Source: Ceratothoa steindachneri (Eukaryota > Arthropoda > Malacostraca > Isopoda > Cymothoidae). Taken from it: a stretch of DNA of 64,000 bases. The DNA is taken from positions 74,967,354 through 75,031,353 of the forward strand of contig OZ018329.1 in assembly GCA_963969495.1 (NCBI GenBank). The letters run 5' to 3'. The translations under genes and the position numbers were made by a program. Shown piece by piece: positions 41,301 to 54,200 of this stretch (its first letter is position 1; each line of letters starts with the position of its first letter). Under the pieces are notes generated by a model. The model was given only the letters and a program-made list of their open reading frames with translations. It searched no databases and was not told the DNA's origin.

Positions 41301-42198
41301 ATGTGTGGTCGCGAACTAGAGGCCTCCGGCGATCCAGGCATGCCCCCGGCATTCACGGTGCCATCGCCACTGGGCTTTGTAAGGGGATGGGGATGAAGGG
41401 AAGAGAAGGAGGGAAATTGGTGACGAGAAGCCAGTAGCTTGTTTTGGGTGATCGTGGCTGCGCGACGGGCACGCGCACTCACTTGACCAGTAGCATGTCC
41501 ACCGTGGCTCAATGAGGTTGAGACGTGCAATTTCAGTGATGCTGGCTGCAGCGAGCTGCCGAGTTCTTAGTATTTCAAGACCCGCCTTTGTCATGTCTGC
41601 CCGCCAGAAGCAGCCATCCTCTGCCGGTACCAGATAGGTTTCGCCGTTGGGGTCTTGGGTTTGGTTTATTATTTTGAGTTTTCCTTCTAGTCCTTACCTG
41701 AAAAGGTTTACCCTACAAGACAGCAGGGGGTTTGGATTCATTGTTTTCCTTCTACCCTTTTGCCTTTTCTTAGAAAAATCTTGTTCCTTTCATAATAAGT
41801 TTAGTCTGTGCAAATGTTTCTTTTTTCTTGGTTTCACGAATCTCCTGCCATACACCAGAAATTATTATAATTACAAGAGGAGCAGCTTCGCCACAACTCC
41901 TTATAGGAGCATTCATAGGGAACGTACGAGTACCATGTTTGCATTTGAAAGGAGGCGCTTAAGGGGTACATGTTCTAGCTTTGTAAAAATGTTTAGGAGC
42001 AGAGTTAAATGAAAATAATAGGATATAAAGCTAAAGCATCCTGCAAGAGGACGACTAGGGAGGGTGGACAACTGTGGTCAATTGAGCTGGGAGGGTGTGC
42101 CAGACAGTGCGGGTTTAACCTAGTAGCACATGTAGCACGTACTACGGGCCCCGCGCTTCAGGGGGCCCCACGGGGCTGTAGAAAATTAGTAATAATTA

Positions 42199-42239
<41 letters not shown>

Positions 42240-45200
42240 GGGTGGGGGCCCCGCTGTTCCTTGTGCTACGGACCGCGCAACTCTTTAAAGCAGTCCTGGT
42301 GCCAGAGAGTGCGTAACTCTAAACATCGGGGGCGGGGGCAACAGTCTGCACAGTGTATCTATCCCCCAGTGGGGCATAATGACAAAAAGAAAAAAAAATC
42401 CATTCCAATGGGGAAGAAGGGGCAAATTCAACTATTATTGGGTGGATGGGTCCATTTTTTCAGCAGAAAGGGACAACTTCCATTTTATTTGGGGCATAAA
42501 GTGCAAATTTCAATCTCATTGAAGTAAAAATGGACAAATTTCAATCACAATGAAGCATAAAGGGCAAATTTCAATCAGACTGGAATCACAAAGGAGCAGA
42601 AATGGCAAGTTTCAATCACTGTGCAATAGAAAAAACAAGTGTCAATCACAATTCCCACAAAAGGGCAATTTTCACGCTCAGTGGATCCGAAAGGAAATTT
42701 CAATCACAATGGAGGAGAAATGGCAAATTTTAATTTCAATTAGACAGTAAAGGCACATTTCCGCTTAATGGGATGAAGGGCAAATTTCCATTTAATTAGG
42801 GAGGATTTCTCAAATTTCAATTCCATTAGAACAAAAAGGGCCAATTAAATTTCATCGGAGGAAAGAAATTTTCAATTTCATAGGGGCATTAAGGATTTTT
42901 TTTTCATTGGAGGCAGAAATTGCAACTATCAATTTCTTGTAACTTGAAGGCGAGGTATCAGAATACCCTTATTTTGGCTTAGGTCTTATAATCAACAAAC
43001 TCACCATTGACGTGGAAGTGATGATTTTCCAAGTACAACTGAGTTCCTGGTCAGCCTGGAATGTGTATCTAGAGTCCGTCCACATCACTTCATCACGTCC
43101 AGTCACAATTGCTGTCCCCGCGCTGCCAGAAAACCCACTAATAAACTCTCTCCTCTTATCGGAAGGTGCCAAATACTCATTCTGTAAAGGACGAACGATT
43201 TTTTGAAGAGGAAAGGTAGGCAAAATCAGGCACAAATTTATTCTACGGTGATAGAGAGAAGGAAAAAACAGACGGGAGTAAAATAGAAAAGAACTATTAT
43301 TTTTATATTAAACCTAGTCACACACCCAAATGGTGAGAACGGAGACGGGTGGAATTAAGTTAGTATAAAACAAAATACCATCTAAAAATACTAAACTGAC
43401 CACATTTACAGAGAGGCGAATAAAACCTGCAGTGAGGCGAAAATAGAACAATTTAACAATTTTTTTTCACAAACGTTGGTATAAATTTGCGCGACTGCCT
43501 TCGTGTCATTCATTCTTGATCTGTAAGCATCATTGACAAATGAACTTAAAACATTTTAAATCAACTTATCTCATTCTTCAACAGATACTAGGTTCTCACA
43601 AAGAGTGAGCATGCTTCGAGGCCATGGCACAGTCGCGGTTTTGAAGGTAATTTTAAGTTCCCCACAGTCGTCTCCCATCTTCTTTGCCAGGTAGACTAGA
43701 AGACTGCTCAGATTCCTGCGATGTATTCGGTGTGGGGAAGAGCGAAACACCTGTCTGGACCAGGAACACAGCATAAAATAGTCTCGACATCCACCCTGCT
43801 TGTGGCAACCGTGGAGTCACGGATACAGCAAACCGGGAGGTTCGCCGAGATGGCACAACTTTAACGTCCCATCGGCCGTCTACCAATCAGCCCGAATGCC
43901 TGCCCTGATTCCTGTCATGTAGTCTGTGTAAGGAAGAGCGGAACGCTGGTCTGGTCTCCCAGTCCTCGCTGACTCTATGGCGCTTCATCGTTGCGCCCAT
44001 TCCCTGCAATTCCCAGCAGAAGATAATCTTCGACATCCGGCCAGCTCGACATAACCGCGGCGTTACGGATACCACGAACAAGCGGGTGCAGAGAATTCAA
44101 AGCCTCGAGAGCACCAAGGTTATATTGAGAGTCGTTGAAGATCACAATCCGGTCACCGAATTGCTGAGGCCAGCTTCAACCAAACAGTCAGATAGGCCAC
44201 CACTCTGTACACGAAGCCGTCCCGAGTACAAGGGACAAGCGGTAGCGACCTCACTCGTCCCGATACGGTGACAGGTAACGTGCGCAAAGATCACTCAGAC
44301 TGGGACATTCAACAAGAATGCGCCGAACACCCTGAAGGACAGCGAAGTCGTCACAATAAGTGCGGGTGAGCGCTCCATCAAATAGCGGTGCGTCACGCGT
44401 GTGCGGCTCAATTCGAAGTGAAGACAAGAGAAAGCGGCCTGAAACCGTCGCGGGATTGGAGGGTAGGTCCATGCGAATAGTCGCGGCCCAATGGCACGCA
44501 ACGTTAGGTTACCCTCGGCCGTCTACCACCTTCTTTGCCAAACAGGCTGGCGGGCTGCCCTCATTTCTGCCATATAGTCGGCGTGATGAAGAGCCAAACG
44601 CTGGTCTGGTCGGAAAACCCTTGCAGACTCTTTAGCACCATCATTCCCCACAATTCCCACATGTCCAGGAACGAACAGAAGAGAATCTCGACATCCAACC
44701 CGGTTCGCAGCAACCGTGGCGTCACGGATATCGCAAAGAACGGGGTTTGGAAATTCTAATGCCGCGAGAGCACTAAAGGCGCTTTGTGAGTTGCTATAAA
44801 TCACAATTTGGTCTCCAGAACGGACACGACGCGTTATCCCCCGTACCGAGCGATGTATTGCAGCCATCCGTATACACACACGAATCCAGCGCGACACGAA
44901 GTGTGCTCCAAAAGAGCCGAATGCGATACTCCACGCACTGTGGAAGCTTTGGGAGCAGAGGTGTGGCGACAAATATTCAAAAGTCGTACCCTCCAGGGTG
45001 GAATCCTGTGAAGAAGCAGAGCAGCCACCAGCCCGAGAGCTACACCGAGCTCTCGAAGGAGTTTCCTAACCCTAAACCAAAGTGGCTAAGGGCATGACAG
45101 GCGTCTCTCGACGGCATGGGCACTCTCAAGATCGGCTGAAGATGCAGCGAGAGCTGTTGACGACTAAGTAAGGCGGCGAGCTCTCGCGTACAGGCAAATA

Positions 45201-48200
45201 ATGCACTGAACACGGTGCAGAGCGAGTGTGATCTCCCAGGCATCGACAAGTAGGCTCTCAATGGGGGATGTGCGGAAGGCATCAGTCGCCAGGCGGAGAC
45301 CGGTATGATGGATTGAGTCCACCTTCCGCAGTACACGCTCGGCTGCGTATGCATAAAATTCGCATTCGTAGTCAAGCTTCGAACGAAAAAAGGATGGATA
45401 GAAAAACAAGGCAATAGCCCCTATCAGCAATCAAGGTGCTGAACGTCACAAAACGAAGAATATCCATGGCGCAGGTACAAGAGACCCTAAGTCTGAGAAT
45501 ATGAGCAATCCAGCCAGGTACGGCGGTGGTCGAAAAAAGACCCGAGGAAACGGTGCGAATCAACCACTTCCTGTCGAACCGCGTTTAGGAACAAGTCCGG
45601 GTCGGCGGCAGATGTGACCACCTTACTCTTAGATAAGGAAAACCGAAACTTAGGCAAAGCGAGAGATGTAGTTCATTGCCTGTTGGAGTCGACACTCGAG
45701 TTGGCATTTGGGCCGAAGCAAAAGAGATCCAAAGGTCGTCCACGTAGAGCGTAGCGAGAACATCTTCCAGGAGCACAGAGGTGATACCGTTGATGCTCTT
45801 TTTTTCTTTTCTTTTTTTAAGAGCCCATCTGGCGACTGCCTACTAGGGCAAAAGTCGCTATATTCACACTACAGCCTAATATTAGGCTAGATTCAAACAA
45901 AACAAATAATATGTAAATAACAAAGATAAAAAAAGAACAAAGGCTAAGACAGAGATTAAAAAACAACAAATAAAAAAAAACAAGATCAGCGAAAAGACAA
46001 CAAGAAGAAAGCGCGTTCCGGCGTCTGGGGTAGGCCCGTTTACCCCCAGCGCAGGAACATGCGACCTACAACAAAGAGTCAAATAAAATGGAGGAGACAG
46101 CCTCCTCCAAAAAGTCATAGTCGGCAAGTTTGTGTACACGAACCCCTCCCGAGTACAAGGGACAAGCAGTAGCGACCCCGCTCGTCTCGATACGGGTACA
46201 GGTGATGTGCGCGAAGATCACCAAGACTGGGACATTCAACAAGAATGTGCCGAACAGTCTGGCGAACAATGCAGTCGTCATAATAAGGCGCAGGCGAGCG
46301 CTCCGTCGAATGGCGGTGTGTTCCCGCGAGTGTGTCCAATTCGGAGACGACATAAAGCAACCTGAAGCCTTCGCGGCATTAGGGGGTGAGTCCTTGAGAA
46401 CAGTCGCGGCACAATGGCATGCAACTTACAAATATATATATGTAGCTAGATGAACCGGTTGATGCTTTGATTGTGGCGGGGTGTCGCCAGTTCCGGGTTG
46501 GAACAATATTCCTTCTCTGCTACATGATTCGAGTTCGTTTTGAGGGTGTCCACCAAATAAGTTCGTATTTGGATTTTTATCGCGATAACGCCCACCTATG
46601 ATTATGACCTAACCAGCTCCTCCCTTTCACACTTCATCTTTTACCCAAGCAAATATATTCACATATACGCGTATAAAATCCTTAGCATTTTACATCCAAC
46701 TCAGATGGATAGGCCAAAGTTATTTAAATCACCTCACTATTTTCCTAATTCAGGAGGGATGGCAAACCTTTGTACCAGGCTGGCCAAAATATCGGTAAAT
46801 ATTTTTTTTTTTAGACAAATATGCCATTCATGGTGCTGGAGAAAATATTTATTTTTAATGTTTTAGTTGACAAAGGCAGTTTGAAAATGTATAGTACTGG
46901 TGCTGTAGGTTAGTAGGCCTGATTAACTAGCATGGTTGTTTTTATCACATTTGAGTTGGTCATAATAAAAATACATTTCATTCACGCGAAAGCCTAGGCC
47001 TTATGATTAATTTTAGAGTCCAATTCTATAATGATGCATAAACTTCGCGTGCCGAAGTGCCCAAAAATAAATTGCAGCCGTGCCACATCGGTCACGCGTG
47101 TCATATGTTCGCCATGCTTTTACCCTAATAAAATAAAATAGCTACAATTTTATATCAAGGCCAGGGATGGGAAGAAAAATAAGATAAACCATTCAATTAA
47201 ACACTTTAAACTTACTTGGTGTTCATCCGACGATGGGACAATCAGAGCATCGAATGATTTTTCCCTCATCTCTGTTCTAAGGACCTCCAACCTATCAGAG
47301 TAAAAATGGACGTTCATATGGCGGGCAAAGCCCCTAGTATTTGTATGATCATTTAAACTTAGGGGGAGATGGGATGTTCAAATGGCCAAGTATGTGAAGG
47401 ATGATGTTCAAGTGGTCCAAAAATATAAGAAAACCAACATAGGACTTATAATAATCTAAGCTAGGTTGGTGACGCAGACAGATTTATAGTGAAGAGGCAA
47501 GGCGTTTTTGTGTGTGGCCAAGCTGGTGACGCCAGGGTTGTTTCCTTTTTTTTCTTTTTTTTATGAGCCTATCTGGCGACTACACACTCGGGCATAAGTA
47601 GCCGCAATCACGACAGCCTAGCACTAGGTTACTTTAAAATAAGAATATGAAAAACCATGGGTTGTTTCCATGGAATTAACGGAGTGATTAACAAGAGCTG
47701 ATTTTCAGTGCGGCCATGATTGGAATGAGCTCTTTTGATGGCCTGGAAAAAAAAAGTGATGGCAGCATGAAGTCGGCGTTTGAATGGGACATAATTAACG
47801 TTTGTTACAAGCAAGCAGGCTAAACCACCTTTCATGATAAAAAAATTATATTAGCGAGTTATATTCAGATATTTGTGGTGATTTTGAAAGTTAGGATATA
47901 TTGGGTGTTTCTAAAAAGTTTATATCATTCGAGATGTAAATAACCCAGAAGCGACATACTCTAGGCAAATGAAACTGAACATGCTTAATGATGATCAATA
48001 TGAAATTTATTCCTCAAAGTTTGAATGAGAAATTCAAAGCTATTTGAATTCCATTAACGATTTCACAAATTTTCAATATGTGCGCCGCCCGAGACACCGC
48101 CAGCACACGTCAAGTCGGTAGAGTGAAGTCGGAAGATCAGTTTGCCCTACACACATTGCTTTCCTCTTTGAAATTTTGTGCCATATCCAAAATAGGCATT

Positions 48201-51200
48201 GCTGTTGGTACATTTTTAGAGAATTTTCTCATAATTTCACTCTGCGCAGTCTTGTTCGAGCACAAAAGAAAACCCTTGTGAATTCATTATGAAAACATAA
48301 AACAAGAAAATAAAACATTAGACAATATTGTGACGTGTTCCCACACATGTTGTTAAACTTTGAAGTCAATTGAATGAGAATTGGCAAAGTTATTAGATTG
48401 TGAAATGATATCAATTTTTTAGAAACACAGAATTTTTCTAAGAATGTTGGATTGAAGTTTCTTCTTCTTCGGCTTTTCCCGTGTTCATACTGGGTCGCTG
48501 TTCTCCATTAGCCATTTTTATTCCTTTGCTTTCATTTTCTCTCCCAAACAACCTCTTTTGTGTATCATTAAAACATCTTCCACACAGTTCCCTCTTCTCC
48601 TTCTGCCGGAGATAATCATTCCCATAATTATCAGATATAAGTCATCTTCTCGCCTCATTACATGCACATACTACTGCAATCTTTTCACTTCCTTGCCACA
48701 TCTGTTACCTTCACATTTCCCCTTCTCATCCTCAACTGTCTATCGTGATCATACCAAACATCACCACATCTTCCTTTCGGTAACATGTCTTCCTCCTGGG
48801 ATTCGTTTATCGGCAAGTTTCCGATCCATAGATCATTAAGAGCCTTCATACTTCTGTAGAAACTTTCCCCTTTGTATACTTATCCAACCATCACACAAAA
48901 CACTCGAAACATTTTATACATCTTAATCTCGTGCAATTCTAAATTCCTCGAACCTATGAAATTATTTGGCAGACACCATATACATATATTCAAAATCCTA
49001 AAACTGTTATTATATAAATAGATTTTGGACATCAAGAAAGAATCTATCAGCTCGATTCAGGGAATAACAATAATGAGAAGGAAAATGATTCCCTTTTTTT
49101 TTTACTCTAATCTAAAGCACAGTAGAAACGAGGCTGAATCAGTAAAAATTGAAATTCGCCTCTGAAAATACCCAACCTTCATCATTTCATAGAACATCGA
49201 CTAAAAAAATGTTATGAGTCAAGTAATGGGTATTTGAAGAACGGGGGCGTCCAAAACTAGAGAAAGATATGTATAAATGCAGCCATAACCAGAAAACAAC
49301 ATAATTATCTTATAGGCAAACCAGGCAATAGCTTCGCCACGGGGGAAGCTTGCGCTTCGCTACTAAGATTAAAATTTAAAATCTAAGAAAAAGCAGCCAT
49401 GGTTAAATTTTTAGAAATTTTCTGAACTTCGCCAATTATAATATTAAAAAGGGTCTCTAAACTAAATTTTTCCCCCTTTCAAAATATCACGTTGCTAAAA
49501 TATAGTTATAGAAGAAGATATATAAAAATAAATTTTCTGAACTTCACCATTTGTAATTCTTTGGGTTTTAAAGAGTTCACAAAATTTCGATACTTATATT
49601 TATTTCTGAACTTCACCATTTTGTTTTTTGATACTATAAAAGAATTATTAGAAATAATTTTGATAAAAAAACATAGATCATAACCAAACTAAGATGAAAT
49701 TATTATTCAAATACTCAAAAAAATCCCCTTCTTAGATTAAAGAGTTAGTGATGGTGATGATGACTAGCTTAGGTGCCCAGCGTTGCCCAAGATAAAAAGG
49801 CTTGTCGTAAATAAGTACAGATACATAGTTTGAAATTCTTATATTGTAGCACCAAAAATATATATATTTACTTGCTAATTATTATTATTATTTGAGGGGT
49901 GAAGGCAGATTCAGGAGAGTTGTGCACTCTCCCTATCATATAATATACTTAAAATGAGTAAACGTTTCGCATAGTTCGTCCGGCAGTTTACGCGCATGCG
50001 TTAGTTAGTTTGTTTGTTTTGAATGACAAGCACTGCTTCGGCTGCAATTGACCCATTATTAGGAAATTAAACCATCAATTTCAAGAAATCGTAGAATTTA
50101 GTATTCTGGGATCTTTTCTCTTATTATGACGCAATTTCGTTTCCTAAGCCGGATGGCTGAACATCCTTTCCCATGCGCGACAATCAAGGAATTGGATCAT
50201 TCTTATAAATATATTTGGGGTTTGAGGAGGCGAATAAGAGGAAACGAAAAGAAAAGTAAAAAAAATAAAAGCTAAACATTATTTAATAGATAAAACTTTA
50301 CAATGCCTTTGTAAATTTGAGCAACTAAGTATTTTCTTTTATTTCGTCGCCCCTCCATAAAAACTTGCACATATAGGAGTCGATCAGAGAACGAGCAGTT
50401 CGACATTCTTTATTATTCACCATTTTCGCCTTGGCCCAAAGCGACTCTATTTGGTTTGTGTGGGCACCTGTTTCTGGATCTTTTAAGTTCTGCGAGTGGT
50501 TAAGAGTCAAATGTCTATACCGAATCTCTGGCAAGGATTAATTATAGATAATAATGCTTCTGCCGATCTATCAGGAACCGCATACATGAAACACTCGCAC
50601 GTTTCCCTGCAAATCCCTCTGAAAACCCACTACACTGATAAAACCCTCTAGACATTGTTTTTTCTCTAGCAAGTTCGTACGTTGTTATTTTTAGGGGTGA
50701 AAAACAATGCTTATGATTCTAGAAAAAAACAAAGGATATCGTAACACTAAAGATGTCACAGGCTACTCACTTGAGTAACCGGCCGTTCAACCATTTGGCT
50801 GAGGAGATAAAGTTGCGCCATAATAAGAGAAAAGATCCGTATTTTGATCTCTTGTTTTTGGACGGTACTGTATAGCCAAAGATTCCTTTGCAAACATTGG
50901 GAATGGGGAGGCCCACAGACGTCATCTTACATTCGCTTGCGGGAGCGTAAAAGGATAGATAAAAAATAGGGGGCGGGGGGAGGAGGAGTAGGAGAAAAAG
51001 GTGTGAAAGAAAGCAGACATATTAAAACCAATCACCCCAACCGGAGCCAAGAGGGGTGGGGGGGCTCAAATGGCCAGGTGTAGTAACAGTCTCCACGGAG
51101 CACCCCCCTTGCGGGAAAATGGGTAATTAAAACCCCCCAGAAGTGACAATTTTACTGTAAATCGTAAAAACTATACGACTGACCACGCAGACCCCAGGCT

Positions 51201-54200
51201 GTTCTTAAACTAGAAGTGCAAGAGTACTACGAGTACAAGAACCCCGACATTTTTAAACTACAAGAACTAAACACTTACAAAAGAGTACAAAATACTTACG
51301 AGTACAACAGAGTACAGAGTACTACGCACGTACAAAAAGTACAGAATACTTACAAGTACAAGAGTACAAAATACCGGTCCAAGAGTACAGTGTGCTCCAC
51401 ACGTACAAAAGAGTACACGAGAGCAGAATACCGACGAGTACAAGAGAGTAAAGTACTCCAACGTACAAAGGAGTATAAGAGTACAAAATACCTATGAGTA
51501 CACGAGAGTACAGAGTACTCTGAAAATTAAAAACGCGTAATAGACGAAAATTGAAATTAAGAAGTAAACTACTTGGCTAAGACATCTCCTAATAAGGGTC
51601 GCTGGCCTGGCCTGGAAGCCGCGTGATACGCAATGACTAGCAGCATTGCTGCGCGCCAATCACACATTTCGGGAAAGCAGTTTTGGTGTAGATAAATACA
51701 GTCACTAAGAAACGAAAATAAACGTAAAATAGCCCTAAAGATTTTTCAGAATCATCCTACTCCTCCGCACATGTGGTTGGCGTGCATTAACTAAACATTA
51801 CGCTGGTCCAGTGGCGGATCCATAATAAAATTTGGGGGGCCTAACCTGAATTCTCCTCTGAGAGAGGGGCATTGATAACACAGGCCTGCGTTTGAAAAAA
51901 AATTTTATGTTCCTCAGGATTTCTTTGTGGTTTCTTAATGAATCCAACCTCCTGAGCTCAAAAATGAATGTATATTTGTTCAATCAGGTCAGATTTTCTC
52001 AGTACAGCATACACCATTTTCATTGAGATTACCTCATTTTTTCTGAATTTAAAAAAAAAAAACTTTCTCTATCTAATAATGCATTATTACTGTTATATCA
52101 TATAAAACAGGAATACACGTATGTAAACTATAATTCTTTTAATAAACAAAAAATAAAAGAATGCAACATAATAAAGAAAATAATTATAATTTCGAAGAAC
52201 AGACGCCCTTGACGATTTTCGTTTGTGCCTGTCATCTGGTGCATCACGCTTCAAACACCAACAGTAGTCAGCAAGCATGTTTCCGTTCCATTTACACTGG
52301 TACCTGGATTACATTGTTTTTATGTCCTGGTGGAATCTTTGCCCCTGTTCTTTACTGTAATCCCCGCAGTTGTCGGGAAAATAATCCAGATGGGACTGTA
52401 AAAAGTGTATCTTTATAGCTCCCAAATGTTTGAGACTTGTTAAGAGCTAATTGACCAGGGCAACATGTTCTTCTAGGCTTCTTTTATTGCCTAGAAAATT
52501 GTTAACTAGAGCTTTGAAAGCTTTCCAGGCATCTTTTTCTATGTCCTTCATTGATGCATCAAATTGCTGATCAAGTTCCTGATTTGAAGTCCATCAAAAA
52601 TTCCCCCATGGAGCTTAGCGTCACTAATTTGTGGAAATTTTTGAAGAAGAAATTTAAAAGCTTGGCCTACTTTATTAAGGCTTTTGACATAATTTTTCAT
52701 TATGCCAAGCTTTATATGCAGTGGAGGGAGGAGTATTTTTTGAGGAGGCACTAAAGGTTCAGCTATCACATTGTTTGATCTAATTCTAAATGCTTCTCGT
52801 GGAGGCCAAACCTTCTCATAGTGCATACTATCTGCACGACTGTCTCATAAACATAGGAAACAGGGATGCTTGATGTAGCCTGTTTGCGTCCCAAGCGTAA
52901 GAGACACTACCTGAAAAAAATTTAGCACGGTATGTAAATTCAGTGTAATATTTCTAAAAACAAATTCAAAGTAATATTTCTTAAAACAATAAGAATATGA
53001 ATATGTACTGAAAAATCCTGTATGCCGATGCATTAAATCATTGTATTGGAACTAATTGGATATATGTACATCTTATTTTGAGTTTATTGAGTTGTGTTGT
53101 ATACCTTCTCAATTAGGATAAGTTCCCCATTAACCCAATAGGATGCATTAACCTATAGGGACACACTTCAACAAAAAATATAACTAAAAAATGACTCATG
53201 ATTTCCAGATTTGCATTCTTGTAAAATGTAAGTTGACCAAAAGGTGTATACAAGTATTAACAATTAAAAATGAAAATGTCAATATCAAAAAGCTTAGAAA
53301 TGCCAAGTGTAAAATGATCTTACTTTTAAGTCACCACATATCCTCCACTTATAGCTAGAGTAATTTATTGCATCCAGCAATTTTTTCATATTTTCATAAC
53401 TTTCAGTAAGTTGGATTGAATGGCCTATAGGAACGGAAGCTATCTTGTTACCAATATTCAGTAACACAGCTTTTAAACTTTTACTGGAGGAATCTATGAA
53501 CAGTCTCCATTCTAATGGGTTGTAGGGAATTCCAAGGGCCTCAACAAGTCCTTTAATATTGGCAAAGTATACTAAAGAGCTGGAAGAATGCTGTAAAAAA
53601 ATAGCTTCGAAACTCTTGTTCTCTATTTCTGTACCCCCCTAAATGTTGTTTCTTAAGCGAGAAGATTACTTTCACGAAGTCGAGAGCCAAGAAGTTGTGT
53701 ATTCGCCTTTGAAACCCCCAGATCCCTGGTCAGGTCATTTAACTGAACTTGAGTGAATGGTCTTGCGACCATATCATGTGTAGAAACCTAATAAGAGTCA
53801 GATGTGTCATAATCTTGGTCAACTTCCATATTAATCTCTTCATGTACCTCTATATGTTCAGGGGGAGAAGGTATAGGAATTCCTGGGCCATGGGGCAGGG
53901 GTTTGATGGCAGAAGAAACATCCGGATATGCCACACTATGTTTATTCTTCTTATTTATACCTGTGGAAAATATAATTGCATATTACATAAAGGAATTGAT
54001 TTGGAGTTGCAGATAGTACATAAATGTTTAGTAAAGGATATGTTCATGCTGAAGTGAACTATGTTAGTTTTTAATTTTATGCTAAGTTTTGCATAATAAT
54101 GACATTTTCAGGAGCCAGTAAAATACAGAAAGCTTAAATACTTGATACAATGCTCACCTTTAAGATTTGTCATGCAAAAATAGCAGTCCGTAGTGTGGTC

